The position numbers and the translations under genes were made by a program. 58,480 nucleotides of DNA from Burkholderiales bacterium (GTDB lineage: Bacteria; Pseudomonadota; Gammaproteobacteria; Burkholderiales; Burkholderiaceae_C): the NCBI GenBank assembly GCA_947451035.1, contig CANFXR010000006.1, positions 1-58,480 of the forward strand, read 5' to 3'. The notes below the pieces were generated by a model. That model saw only the letters and a list, made by a program, of their open reading frames with translations. It made no database searches and had not been told where the DNA came from. Positions 1 to 10,100 of the stretch are shown in pieces. Within the stretch, counting starts at the first letter, position 1. The number at the start of each line of letters is the position of its first letter.

Positions 1-381
1 ATCGCCAACGGCAGTTACGTCAAGGGCGCGCGCGTCAACGTGCTGGGGCTGACCTTCAAGGAAAACTGCGCCGACCTGCGCAACAGCAAGGTGATGGACA
101 TCGTCGCCGAGTTGAAGAGCTTCGGTGCCGAGGTGTTCGTGCACGACCCCGAGGCCAACCCCGAGGAAGCGCTCAACGAGTTCGGCATCCGTCTGGTGTC
201 GTGGGACGAGTTGCCACGCGCCGACGCGATGGTCGCTGCCGTGGCCCACCGGCACTACCGCGAGATGAACGCCGACGACTTCTGCCGCAAGGTCATCCGC
301 AACGGCTGCTTCATCGACGTCAAGTCGAACTACGACCCCGCCGCCTTGCGTGGCTGCGGGCTCAACGTGTGGCGGCTGTGA
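1..381 (+). CDS. Nucleotide-sugar (UDP-sugar) dehydrogenase, C-terminal part
   Basis: The gene is cut by the left edge of the window; its frame is open from base 1 and stops at 379-381. The 126 visible residues are the C-terminal UDP-binding domain of the UDP-glucose/GDP-mannose dehydrogenase family: GLTFKENCADLRNSK followed by a helix and strand ending VFVHDP. The TFKEN-x-DLRNS wording is closest to UDP-N-acetylhexosamine dehydrogenases such as WbpA/WbpO/TviB. Such enzymes oxidise C6 of a UDP-sugar to a uronate using NAD. It may supply UDP-uronate to the amino-sugar genes at 17.7-21.1 kb, but that link is inference and the exact substrate cannot be read from this fragment. Confidence 0.85.
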   Translation: MANGSYVKGARVNVLGLTFKENCADLRNSKVMDIVAELKSFGAEVFVHDPEANPEEALNEFGIRLVSWDELPRADAMVAAVAHRHYREMNADDFCRKVIRNGCFIDVKSNYDPAALRGCGLNVWRL

Positions 382-495
382 AAGCGCGCTGAAGTGCCCC
401 GGCGAACTGCTACCGTGCGGTGAGCGTTCGGGCCATGCCGGCCCGACTCCCACCCCCACGGGGCCGCCAGCGTGGCCGGTGCCCTTCACACAGCG

Positions 496-1353
496 ATGCG
501 CAGTTCCAGCACACGACGGGCGAAGTTCGACACCACGGGGCTGTACGAGTACCCGACGCACCTGCGCGAGGCCATCGAGGACCTGCCGCACGCGCCCGGC
601 GTGTACGTGTTTCATGGCGAGGAAGGCGACTTGCCGCTGTACATCGGCAAGAGCGTCGACCTGCGCGCCCGCGTGCTGGCGCACCTGCGCACCGTCGACG
701 AAGCCCGCATGCTGCGCCAGACCCGGCGCATCAGCCACATCCGCACCGCCGGCGAGATCGGCGCGCTGCTGCTCGAGGCCAGCATGATCAAGCAGCTCCA
801 GCCGCTGCTCAACCAGAAGCTGCGCCGCAGCCGCCAGCTGTGCTCGCTGAGCCTGCGCGAGGGCACGCCCGCCGTGGTGCATTCGAAAGACCTGAACTTC
901 GCCACCGAGCCGCACCTGTACGGCTTGTACGGCAGCCGCCACGCCGCACTCGACGGCTTGCGAGCGCTCGCCGACGAGCACCGGCTTTGCTACGCCGCGC
1001 TGGGCCTTGAAAAGCTCGCACCCGGCCGGCCGTGCTTTCGGGCCATGCTGCACCAGTGCGCCGGCGTGTGCCGCGGCGACGAGACGCCCGAGGCGCACCA
1101 CGCCCGCCTGTTGAGCAGCCTGCTGGGGCTGCGCATCGCGTGCTGGCCGCATCCCGGGGCGGTCGGGCTGGTCGAGCGCTTCGACGGCGTGTGCCAGATC
1201 CACGTGATCCGCAACTGGTGCTACCTGGGCAGCGTGAGCGATCCGGCTGAAGCGAAACGACTCGACGTGCAGGCCGCCGGCTTCGATGCCGACGGCTACA
1301 AGATCCTGTGCCGGCCCATCCTCGGCGGCACCGCAGAAATCATCGCGCTGTAG
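496..1353 (+). CDS. cho: Excinuclease Cho (UvrC-like nuclease)
   Basis: This 285-residue protein has a GIY-YIG nuclease domain near its N-terminus (PGVYVFHGE...LPLYIGKS) and the UvrC-like stretch TAGEIGALLLEASMIK. Across its whole length it resembles E. coli Cho (about 295 aa), including the ends YEYP and DGYKILC. Cho makes the 3' incision in nucleotide excision repair with UvrAB and is SOS-induced in E. coli. The ATG at 496 was chosen because it aligns with the E. coli start; an in-frame GTG at 472 would add 8 residues. No LexA-like CTGT-N8-ACAG element was seen just upstream. The gene appears to be monocistronic. Confidence 0.9.
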   Translation: MRSSSTRRAKFDTTGLYEYPTHLREAIEDLPHAPGVYVFHGEEGDLPLYIGKSVDLRARVLAHLRTVDEARMLRQTRRISHIRTAGEIGALLLEASMIKQLQPLLNQKLRRSRQLCSLSLREGTPAVVHSKDLNFATEPHLYGLYGSRHAALDGLRALADEHRLCYAALGLEKLAPGRPCFRAMLHQCAGVCRGDETPEAHHARLLSSLLGLRIACWPHPGAVGLVERFDGVCQIHVIRNWCYLGSVSDPAEAKRLDVQAAGFDADGYKILCRPILGGTAEIIAL

Positions 1354-1506
1354 CGCCCGGCAGGCTGCCGCGGCCTTTTTGCGGCCGAGCGCACATGAGG
1401 CTTGACGGGTCTCAACGCACCGCGCGGCGAACGCGCCACGATCGCCCACTTCAGTTCACGCGCAGCCACGCGGCTGCCGGGTCTGACGCGAGACTGGAGG
1501 TTCCCC

Positions 1507-4089
1507 ATGTCAAAGGTCACCCCGCGCCTTGGGCGCTTGACACTGACGGGAACGCTGTGCGCGCTGACCGTCGCGATGGCCGCCTGCGGTGGCGGTGAGA
1601 GCAGCAGCCCCGCGCAGCTCATGAAGGCGGCTGCGGTCGCGCGCAGCAGCGCCGCAGACCCCCTGCCGACGCCAGCGCAGTCCGCCCAAACCAACCCGGA
1701 CAGCCCCTCGGACACCCCCGCGGACAGCGTCGTGTCCACGGCGCGCGAGACACCCGAGCGCAGCGATCCTGGCATGGCCGATGACGCCATCGAGGCGCTG
1801 GCCGTGGTGCCTGGCGTCACGCTCGACACCCACCCGGTGTCGGTCGATGCCGGGGGCAAGTTGCTGTCGTGGGTCACGCCGCAAGACCACGCCTACGACC
1901 GAGTGAGCTTCCTGTCGTGGGACATGCTGCTCAACCGCATGCCGACCGATCCGGCCAATGGCCTCAAGGTGATCTACACCCACTCGGAGTACTCGCCCAC
2001 CACGCTGGCCGGCAGCACCTGGCCCAACAACCCGGCCGGCAAGAACGCCATGCTCGCCGAGTCGGCCGCGCTGTACTACGCCTACTCGGGCAACCGCGCG
2101 GTGATCGACCTCGTGCGCGGTGTGCTCGACCACCAGCTGCAGTACGGCACCACGCCGTCCACCAGCGCGTGGGCCAAGGTGCCGTGGTCGACCGGCAGGG
2201 CCTCGTCGATCACCTACGGCAACGACACGCTGCGCGAGGGCTCGGGCGTGCTCGAGCCCGACAAGGTGGGCGAGCTCGGCTTTCACGGCTACCTGCGCTT
2301 CTGGCAGATCACCGGCGATGTGCGCTACCGCGATGCGGCGATCGCCTGCGCCGACGCGCTGGTCAAGAACCTGCGCAGCAACACGACCGCGAGCCGCTCG
2401 CCGTGGCCGTTTCGGGTCAATGCGCAAAGTGGTGCCAGCGTCGAGGACTACGGCAGCCACGTGATCGCACCGATCCGCCTGTTCGACGAGTTGATCCGCC
2501 TGAACCTGGGCAACGTGGCCGGCTACACGAGCGCGCGCCAGGCGGTGTGGACCTGGCTGATGACCTACCCGATGACCAACAACCGCTGGAACCAGTACTT
2601 CGAGGACGTGGCGCGCAGCACCAACCTGTTTTCCAACATCAACCAGTACGCCCCCGGACAGACCGCGCGCTACCTGCTCGAAAACCCCGAACGCGACGCC
2701 GCCTGGAAGACCAAAACCGCGGGGCTGATCAGTTACATCGAGTCGCGTTTCGGCAGCGACTACGCCGGCGACCCGGGGCTGTACTACGGCGCGCGCGTGA
2801 TCTCCGAGCAGAGCGTCTACATGTACAAGATGGCCAGCCACACCTCGCGCTTCGGCGCGGTCAATGCGCTGTATGCCGCGGCCACCGGCGACGCCGCCGC
2901 CAAGGACAAGGCGTTTCGCTCGCTCAACTGGGCGACCTACATGGCGCGCGACAACGGCACCGTCAACGAAGGCCCCGCCGAGTCCCGACAGAACCCGTAT
3001 CTGTGGTTCACCGACGGGCACGGCGACTACGTGCGCCACTTCATGATCGCCATGGGCGCCTTCCCCGAGTGGGCGCCGGCCGGTGAAAACCACCTGCTGC
3101 GCTCGTCGTCGGTCGTGCGCGCGATCACCTACGCCAGCGATGGAGTCAGTTACGACACCTGGGACGCCGCCTCGACCGAAGTGCTGCGCGTGAACACGCA
3201 GCCGCAAGGCGTGAGCGCCGGCGGTCTGGCGCTGCCGCAGCGCGCTGACGTGAATGCGGCCGGCTGGACCTACGACAGCGCCAGCGGCGTGCTCAAGGTG
3301 CACCACGACAGCGGCACGCACATCCAGGTGGTGCTCGATGCCGCCCTGGTGCCACCCACGCTGAGCATCACCTCACCGGTCAACGGCAGCGTGCTGGTCG
3401 CGCCGGCGCAGGTCACGGTCAGCGCGCTGGCCAGCGACAACGGGCGTGTCACGCACGTCGAGTTCTTCAGCGGCAGCACGCTGATCAATGACCTCGCCAA
3501 CCCGCCCTACCAGTTCAGCTGGGGGCCGCTGCTGACGGGCAACTACACGCTCACCGCGCGAGCCACCGACGACGACGGCCTGAGCAGCAGCGCCAGCGTC
3601 GACATCTCGGTGGTGCCGGTGGTGCCGCCCACGCCGGTGGTGATCATGGGCAGCAACGCCGAAGGCACCACCACCGACTACATCACCGACGCGAGCGGCG
3701 CTTACATCAATGCCAACCGGGTGCAGGCGCGGGCCACGCTGACGGCCATCACGCTCAAGGCCAAGGTCGGCGCCATCGCCGGGCATTACCAGTTCGCCAT
3801 CTATGCGGACAGCAACGGCGCGCCCGGATCGAAGCTCGCCGACACCGGCGAGGTCAACGTCACCACCGCCGGCTGGCAGTCGCTGCCGTTGAGCGCACCG
3901 CTGGCCGTGACCAGCGGCCAGTGGTACTGGATCGCCGTGTGGTCGAACGATGTCAATGCCCGGGTGAGTGCGACCAGCGGCTCGCTGCGCTGGGGCGCCT
4001 ACCCGTACAGCACCACCTGGCCCAGCCCGCCGCTGCTGCGCGGCAGCGCGCCCTTCGCGTATTCGATCTACGCCACCGACGGCAACTGA
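1507..4089 (+). CDS. Lipoprotein with predicted helical-toroid domain, Ig-like and C-terminal beta domains
   Basis: This 860-residue protein starts at an ATG preceded by a GGAGG ribosome-binding site. The frame is open further upstream, but this start gives a clean lipoprotein signal ending AMAAC-GGG. A low-complexity Ser/Pro linker precedes a large domain (about residues 115-610) rich in W/Y helical segments, which looks like a six-hairpin (alpha/alpha toroid) fold of sugar-active enzymes; the family is not certain. An Ig-like domain (about 615-700, beginning PTLSITSPVNGS) and a C-terminal jelly-roll-like domain (about 715-858, YQFAIYADSNGAPGSKL) follow. The domains suggest surface glycan binding or cleavage. 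It is the first of four same-strand exported-protein genes. Confidence 0.7.
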   Translation: MSKVTPRLGRLTLTGTLCALTVAMAACGGGESSSPAQLMKAAAVARSSAADPLPTPAQSAQTNPDSPSDTPADSVVSTARETPERSDPGMADDAIEALAVVPGVTLDTHPVSVDAGGKLLSWVTPQDHAYDRVSFLSWDMLLNRMPTDPANGLKVIYTHSEYSPTTLAGSTWPNNPAGKNAMLAESAALYYAYSGNRAVIDLVRGVLDHQLQYGTTPSTSAWAKVPWSTGRASSITYGNDTLREGSGVLEPDKVGELGFHGYLRFWQITGDVRYRDAAIACADALVKNLRSNTTASRSPWPFRVNAQSGASVEDYGSHVIAPIRLFDELIRLNLGNVAGYTSARQAVWTWLMTYPMTNNRWNQYFEDVARSTNLFSNINQYAPGQTARYLLENPERDAAWKTKTAGLISYIESRFGSDYAGDPGLYYGARVISEQSVYMYKMASHTSRFGAVNALYAAATGDAAAKDKAFRSLNWATYMARDNGTVNEGPAESRQNPYLWFTDGHGDYVRHFMIAMGAFPEWAPAGENHLLRSSSVVRAITYASDGVSYDTWDAASTEVLRVNTQPQGVSAGGLALPQRADVNAAGWTYDSASGVLKVHHDSGTHIQVVLDAALVPPTLSITSPVNGSVLVAPAQVTVSALASDNGRVTHVEFFSGSTLINDLANPPYQFSWGPLLTGNYTLTARATDDDGLSSSASVDISVVPVVPPTPVVIMGSNAEGTTTDYITDASGAYINANRVQARATLTAITLKAKVGAIAGHYQFAIYADSNGAPGSKLADTGEVNVTTAGWQSLPLSAPLAVTSGQWYWIAVWSNDVNARVSATSGSLRWGAYPYSTTWPSPPLLRGSAPFAYSIYATDGN

Positions 4090-4129
4090 TCCGGCGCCGC
4101 ACCTGCCAGACCGAAGTACCGGAGTCCCC

Positions 4130-5857
4130 ATGAGCAGTCAGAACCAGTGTTCAAGGCGCGTGTCGATGGCCCTGATGGGCGCGCCGCTCGTGCTTTGGCT
4201 CTCCGGGTGCGGAGGTGGCGGTGGAGGCAGCACCCGCACCAGTACCGGCAGTGTCGGCAGTACCAGCAGCGGCAGCGGCGGCACCAGCAGTGCTGACGGC
4301 CTGACGCAAACGCCCACCGGCGAAACGCTGGACACGCACGCCGTGCTGGTCGACGCCAGCGGCGAGTTGATGTCGTGGGTCACGCCGCAAGACCACGCCT
4401 ACGACCGCGTGAGTTTCCTGTCGTGGGACCTGCTGCTCAACCGCATCCCGCTCGATCCGGCCAATGGCCTGAAGGTGTACTTCACTCACTCCGAGTACGA
4501 CCCGTCCACGCTGGCCGGCAGCAGCTGGCCCAACAACCCGGCCGGCAAGAACGCCATGCTGGCCGAGTCAGCGGCGCTGTACCACGCCTATTCGGGCAAC
4601 AGCGCCGTGATCGATCTGGTGCGCGCGCTGCTCGATCACCAACTGCAGTACGGCACCACCCCGTCCACCCACGTCTGGGCCCATGTGCCGTGGTCGACCG
4701 CCGAGGCGTCTTCGATCCCCTACGGCGGCGACACGCTGCGCGAAGGCGCCGGCGTGCTCGAGCCCGACAAGGTGGGCGAGCTGGGCTTGCACGGCTACCT
4801 GCGCTTCTGGCAGATCACCGCCGACGTGCGCTACCGCGATGCGGCGATCGCCTGCGCCGACGCGCTGGTCAAGAACCTGCGCAGCAACACGACCGCGAGT
4901 CGCTCGCCGTGGCCGTTTCGGGTCAATGCGCAAAGTGGTGCCAGCGTCGAGGACTACGGCAGCCACGTGATCGCCCCGATCCGCCTGTTCGACGAGTTGG
5001 TCCGCCTGAACCTGGGCGACGTGGCCGGCTACAGCGCAGCACGCGAGGCGGTGTGGACGTGGCTGATGGCCTGCCCGATGGTCAACGGTCGCTGGACGCA
5101 GTATTTCGAGGACGTCGCGCCAGGCAGCGACCTGTTTGGCAACCTCAATCAATACGCCCCGGGACAAACCGCGCGCTACCTGCTCGAGCATCCCGAGCGC
5201 GATGCCGCGTGGAAGACCAAGGCTGCCGCGCTGATCAGCTTCATCGAGACGCGCTTCGGCGGTGACGCCGCCGGCGATCCGGGGCTGTTTCATGGCGCGC
5301 GGACCCTCTCCGAGCAGACGCTGTACTTCTACAAGATGGCCAGCCACACCTCGCGCTTCGGCGCGGTCAATGCGCTGTACGCCGCGGCCACCGGCGATGC
5401 CGCCGCCAAGGACAAGGCGTTTCGCTCGCTCAACTGGGCGACCTACATGGCGCGCGACAACGGCACCGTCAACGAAGGCCCCGCCGAGTCCCGACAGAAC
5501 CCGTTTATGTGGTTCACCGACGGGCACGGCGACTACGTGCGCCACTTCATGATCGCCATGGGCGCCTTCCCCGAGTGGGCGCCGGCCGGCGAAAACCACC
5601 TGCTGCGCTCGTCGTCGGTCGTGCGGGCCATCAACTACGCCGCTGACTCGATCAGCTACGACACCTTCGACGCCGCGTCGACCGAGGTGCTGCGCGTGAA
5701 CTCGCCGCCGCAAGGCGTGAGTGCCGGCGGTCTGGCCTTGGCGCAGCGCGCTGACGTGAATGCCGCCGGCTGGACCTACGACAGTGCGAGCGGCGTGCTC
5801 AAGGTGCGCCACGACAGCGCGACGAACATCCGGGTGGTGCTCACAGCCCGTGTGTAG
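4130..5857 (+). CDS. Truncated tandem paralogue of the preceding toroid lipoprotein
   Basis: This 575-residue protein begins at an ATG 40 nt after the previous stop, with GGAG upstream. Its signal peptide ends LWLSGC and has an SRR pair suggestive of Tat export. A Gly/Ser/Thr-rich linker leads into a domain that is near-identical in long blocks to the preceding gene (for example around 4840-5010 and 5340-5620). It stops where the Ig-like domain of the paralogue would begin, so it lacks the Ig and C-terminal beta domains. DNA matching the lost domain's start continues past the stop. The function is probably related to surface glycan but is unproven; the second copy may have different localisation or binding. 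Confidence 0.7.
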   Translation: MSSQNQCSRRVSMALMGAPLVLWLSGCGGGGGGSTRTSTGSVGSTSSGSGGTSSADGLTQTPTGETLDTHAVLVDASGELMSWVTPQDHAYDRVSFLSWDLLLNRIPLDPANGLKVYFTHSEYDPSTLAGSSWPNNPAGKNAMLAESAALYHAYSGNSAVIDLVRALLDHQLQYGTTPSTHVWAHVPWSTAEASSIPYGGDTLREGAGVLEPDKVGELGLHGYLRFWQITADVRYRDAAIACADALVKNLRSNTTASRSPWPFRVNAQSGASVEDYGSHVIAPIRLFDELVRLNLGDVAGYSAAREAVWTWLMACPMVNGRWTQYFEDVAPGSDLFGNLNQYAPGQTARYLLEHPERDAAWKTKAAALISFIETRFGGDAAGDPGLFHGARTLSEQTLYFYKMASHTSRFGAVNALYAAATGDAAAKDKAFRSLNWATYMARDNGTVNEGPAESRQNPFMWFTDGHGDYVRHFMIAMGAFPEWAPAGENHLLRSSSVVRAINYAADSISYDTFDAASTEVLRVNSPPQGVSAGGLALAQRADVNAAGWTYDSASGVLKVRHDSATNIRVVLTARV

Positions 5858-5897
5858 CCGCCCACGCTGAGCATCACCTCACCGGCCAACAGCCACC
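5858..5897 (+). other. Relic of an Ig-like domain after a premature stop
   Basis: The bases directly after the TAG of the second lipoprotein match the DNA encoding the start of the Ig-like domain in the first copy (3351-3390), with only a few differences. The homology then ends. This is direct sequence evidence that the second gene once continued, or was copied with part of the Ig domain, and was shortened. Confidence 0.75.
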
Positions 5898-6025
5898 GAT
5901 CCGGCGACGCGAGAAGGGTCGGTTGATGGCACTCAAGACCCCCCGAACGGCCGGCCGATAAGGTCCGTTCCACGGTTGCGGAGACAGTTTTTCCGGGGCC
6001 AATGAAGTGTGATGGGAGGTGTTCG

Positions 6026-7078
6026 ATGTCCTTGGAAAACCAGCGCCAGCGGCGCATGTTCATGGGTCTTCTGGGGGCATCGGCGCTCGCAGGATTGGCG
6101 GGTTGTGGTGGAGGCGGCAGTGCGGCGGCCGACACCTTGCGACAGGCGATGAGTGCACCGCCGCAGGTGACCAGAGAAGATCCCCCGCGTCGGCATGAGC
6201 AGGCCTACCAGCGCCACGGCGTCACCTCCATCGTGACCTCCGCCGATGGCAATGCCATGGGCGTGGCCCACACCGACGGACGCGTGCTGCTGCTCGACGC
6301 CCGGGGACATGAAACGCTCACGCTGCAGCCGGCGGGCAGCACAGTGTGCGTGGGGCTGGTGTTCGCCGCCGATGGCCGTGTGCTCGTGGGCGTCGACCGC
6401 GACAGCGTGGCGCTGGGCTGGGGCGTGGACAGCGGTGCGCGCCTGTTCACGCTGCGCGGCCACGACCACGGATTGCGTGCGGTGGCCTCCGGTGCCAGCG
6501 GCGCGGTCGTCGTCACCGGCGGCGAAGGCGCACGCGTGCTGGCCTGGGACGGCAGCAACGGGCAGTTGCGTCAGGTGATGCACGCCGGGGACTTCATCAA
6601 TGCGCTCAGCGTGAGTCCGGACGGCCGGCTGGTGGCCAGTGGCGGCGCCGACGCACGCGTGCAGGTCTGGGAAACGGCCAGCGGCAAATCACTGCTCACG
6701 CTGCTCGGGCACGCCGGCGAGATCAACGCCGTGAGCTTCAGCCCCGATGGCCGTCTGATCGCCAGCGCCGGTGACGACGGCAAGGTGCTGCTCTGGGACG
6801 TGGCCGCCGGGCGCCAGGTGCTGGCCCTGGCAGGCCAGCGCGCACCGCTGCGCAGCTTGGCGTTCAACACCGACGGCTCGCTGCTCGCCGGCGGAGGCCA
6901 GGGCGGCCAGGTGCTGGTGTGGGACAGCGCCACGCACGCGGTGGTGCAAGACCTCACCGGCTCGACGACCGCAGTCAACGCCCTCGCCTTCGACCGCCTG
7001 GGACGCAACCAGTTGCTCGCCGGCAATGAAGACAGCCAGTTGCTGTCGTGGGCCCTGCCCGCGCGCGGCGGCCGCTGA
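6026..7078 (+). CDS. WD40-repeat lipoprotein (beta-propeller)
   Basis: The start is the ATG at 6026, directly preceded by GGGAGG; an upstream in-frame ATG at 6002 lacks such a site. The 350-residue product has a QRQRRMFMGLLG segment and lipobox LAGC, which resembles a Tat lipoprotein signal (RR-x-F-x-G). About seven WD40-like blades follow (for example VSPDGRLVASGGADARVQVWE and FSPDGRLIASAGDDGKVLLWD), so a single beta-propeller is likely. Propellers of this kind usually act as protein-interaction platforms. It lies between two toroid lipoproteins and a giant secreted protein, suggesting a scaffold for the same extracellular process; this is inference. Confidence 0.8.
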   Translation: MSLENQRQRRMFMGLLGASALAGLAGCGGGGSAAADTLRQAMSAPPQVTREDPPRRHEQAYQRHGVTSIVTSADGNAMGVAHTDGRVLLLDARGHETLTLQPAGSTVCVGLVFAADGRVLVGVDRDSVALGWGVDSGARLFTLRGHDHGLRAVASGASGAVVVTGGEGARVLAWDGSNGQLRQVMHAGDFINALSVSPDGRLVASGGADARVQVWETASGKSLLTLLGHAGEINAVSFSPDGRLIASAGDDGKVLLWDVAAGRQVLALAGQRAPLRSLAFNTDGSLLAGGGQGGQVLVWDSATHAVVQDLTGSTTAVNALAFDRLGRNQLLAGNEDSQLLSWALPARGGR

Positions 7079-7113
7079 CGCACTTCGTATCTGACACCTC
7101 GGGAGATTTCAGC

Positions 7114-10100
7114 ATGTCCAATGTCTTGTCCGCGTGGGCGCGGTGGGTGAAGTGTTGTCTGGTCGCGCTGGTGCTGCTGGTCGCGGGATCCGGATCGCTC
7201 ACCCAGGCATGGGCCGCGGGTGATCCTGCGCAAGGCCCCGGCGGGCCGATCCTGGTGGTCACCTCGGGCAGCGCGAACTTCGGCACCTACTACGCCGAGA
7301 TCTTGCGCGCCGAGGGCTTCAATGCGTTTGCGGTGGCCGACATCGGCACCGTGAGCGCGAGCACCCTGGCCGCCTACGACGTGGTGCTGCTGTCAGACAT
7401 GGCGCTGACCAACGCGCAGGCGAACGTGCTGACCAACTGGGTGAATGCCGGCGGCAACCTGATCGCGATGGCGCCCGACGCGCGTCTGGCCAGCCTGCTG
7501 GGCATCACGCCGGCCGGCTTGACGATGAGCAACGGCTACGTGCAGGTCGACACCACCAGCGCAGCGGGCAGCGGCATCGTCGGCCAGACCATGCAGTTCC
7601 ACGGCAGCGCCGACCTCTACACGCTCAACGGCGCCACCGCGCTGGGCACGCTGTACAGCGGCACGGCCACCGCCACCGCCTACCCGGCGCTCACGCTGCG
7701 CGCCGCGGGCAGCGGTCTGGCGGCCGCCTTTGCCTACGACCTGGCGCGCTCGGTCGTCTACACGCGCCAGGGCAACCCGATCTGGGCGGCACAGGAACGT
7801 GACGGCCTGTTGCCCATTCGCTCGGACGACAAGTTCTTTGGCGCCGCGCTGGGCGACGTGAAGCCCGACTGGGTCGATCTGGGCAAACTGGCCATTCCGC
7901 AGGCCGACGAGCAGCAGCGCTGGCTGGCCAACCTGATCCTGACCATGAACGCCACGCGCAAGCCGCTGCCGCGTTTCTGGTACTTCCCCAACGGCAAGAA
8001 GGCCGTGGTGGTGATGACGGGCGACGACCACGGCAACGGCGGCACCAGCGCGCGCTTCGACCAGTTCAAGGCGGCCAGCCCGGCGGGCTGCTCGGTGGCC
8101 AACTGGGAGTGCGTGCGCGGCACCTCGAACATCTATGCCAACACGCCGATCACCGACACCAAGGCCGCGCAGTACAACGCCGACGGCTTCGAGATCAGCG
8201 CGCACATCAACACCGGCTGCGCCGACTACACGGCCGCCTCGCTGGAGGCGGCCTACGCCACGCAGCTGCCCGCCTGGCAGGCGATCTTTCCGAGCCTGCC
8301 CGCGCCCGTGACCCAGCGCCACCACTGCATCGTGTGGAGCGACTGGAGCAGCGGGGCCGATGTGCAGTTCAACCACGGCATGCGGCTGGACACCACCTAC
8401 TACCACTGGCCACCGGCCTGGGTCAACAACGTGCCGGGCGTGTTCACCGGATCGGCCATGCCGATGCGCTTCGCCCGCCTCGATGGCAGCCTCGTCGATG
8501 TGTACCAGGCCACCACGCAGATGACCGACGAGTCGGGCCAGACCTACCCGTTCACCGTGAACACCCTGCTCGACCGCGCGCTCGGCGCCGAGGGCTACTT
8601 CGGGGCGTACACCATCAACGCGCACACCGACTTCGCGGTTTTGCAGGAGTCGGACGCGACGGTCGCCTCCGCGCTCGCGCGCGGCGTGCCGGTGGTCAGC
8701 GCAAGGCAGATGCTGACCTGGCTCGATGCGCGTAACGGCTCGTCGTTCGGCTCGCTGGCCTGGAGCGGCAGCGCGCTGAGTTTCAGCGTGAGCAGCGCGT
8801 CCGGTGCCACGGGGCTGCAGGCCATGCTGCCGACCAACGCCAACGGCCGCACGCTCACCGGCATCACCCTGGGCGCAGGCGCGGTGCCCTACGCCACACG
8901 CACCGTCAAGGGCATCGAGTACGCGTTCTTTGCGGCGAGTACCGGCACCTATGTGGCCAACTACGGCAGCGCCCCCGGCGCACCGGTCGTGCTGTCGAAC
9001 AGCCCGGCCGCCGGTGCCACCGGCGTGGCCACCACCGCACGCGTGTCGGCCATCTTCAACGAGCTGATGGACCCGGCCACCGTGGGTGGCAGCACCTTCG
9101 AGCTGCGCGATGCCGGCGGCACGCTGGTGAGCGCCAGCGTCGGCTACGACGCCACCACCCGCACCGCCACGCTCACACCCGGCGCCGCGCTGGCGGCGGG
9201 GGCGACCTACACCGCCACGCTGCATGGCGGGGCCACCGACCCGCGAGTCAAAGACGCCACCGGCGTCGCCCTGGCAGCCGACGTGAGCTGGGACTTCACC
9301 ACCGCCGCCGACTTCGCCTCGGCGTGCCCGTGCGCGGCCTGGAGTGCGACCACCACGCCCACGCTGGCCTCGGCGGCCGACCCGAACCCGGTCGAACTCG
9401 GCGTGCGCTTTCGCACCGACGTCAACGGCTTCGTGACCGGCGTGCGCTTCTACAAGGGCACGGGCAACACCGGCACGCACACCGGCAGCGTGTGGACCAC
9501 CGGCGGCACGCGGCTGGCCACGGCCACCTTCACCGCCGAGTCGGCCAGCGGCTGGCAGCAGGTCAACTTCGCCACGCCGGTGGCGGTCACCGCCAACACC
9601 GTCTACGTGGCGTCGTACTTCGCGCCCAACGGCCGCTACGCGGCCGACCTGCGCTACTTCGCCGGCACCGGCGTCGATGCGCCGCCGGTGCACCTGCTGC
9701 GCGACGGCGTGAGCGGCGCCAACGGGCTGTACGCCTATGCGTCGGCCAGCACGTTCCCGGGTTCGACCTACCTGTCGACCAACTACTGGGTGGACGTGGT
9801 GTTCAGCGCCGGCACCACGGTGCCTCCGACCGACGCCACGCCGCCCACCGTCACCGCCAGTGCGCCGACCAACGGCGCGACCGGCGTGGCCACGACCACC
9901 GCAGCGGTCGCGACCTTCAGCGAAGCGCTCGACGCCACCACCGTGAGCGCCAGCACCTTCGAGTTGCGCAACGCGGCCGGCACGCTGGTGGGCGGCACGG
10001 TCTCGTACAACGCGACGACCAATCAGGCGAGCTTCGTGAGCACGGCCGCGCTGGCTGCCTCGACCATCTACACCGCCACGCTCAAGGGTGGCGCCACCGA

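Noticed and set aside
1370-1390. T-rich hairpin after cho
   Set aside because: The CGGCC/GGCCG stem is only 5 bp and the T run is in the loop, so it is not a convincing terminator.
1510-3321. Minus-strand open frame of about 603 codons opposite the first toroid lipoprotein
   Set aside because: It is a compositional shadow; the sense strand has a lipoprotein signal, a ribosome-binding site and a close paralogue.
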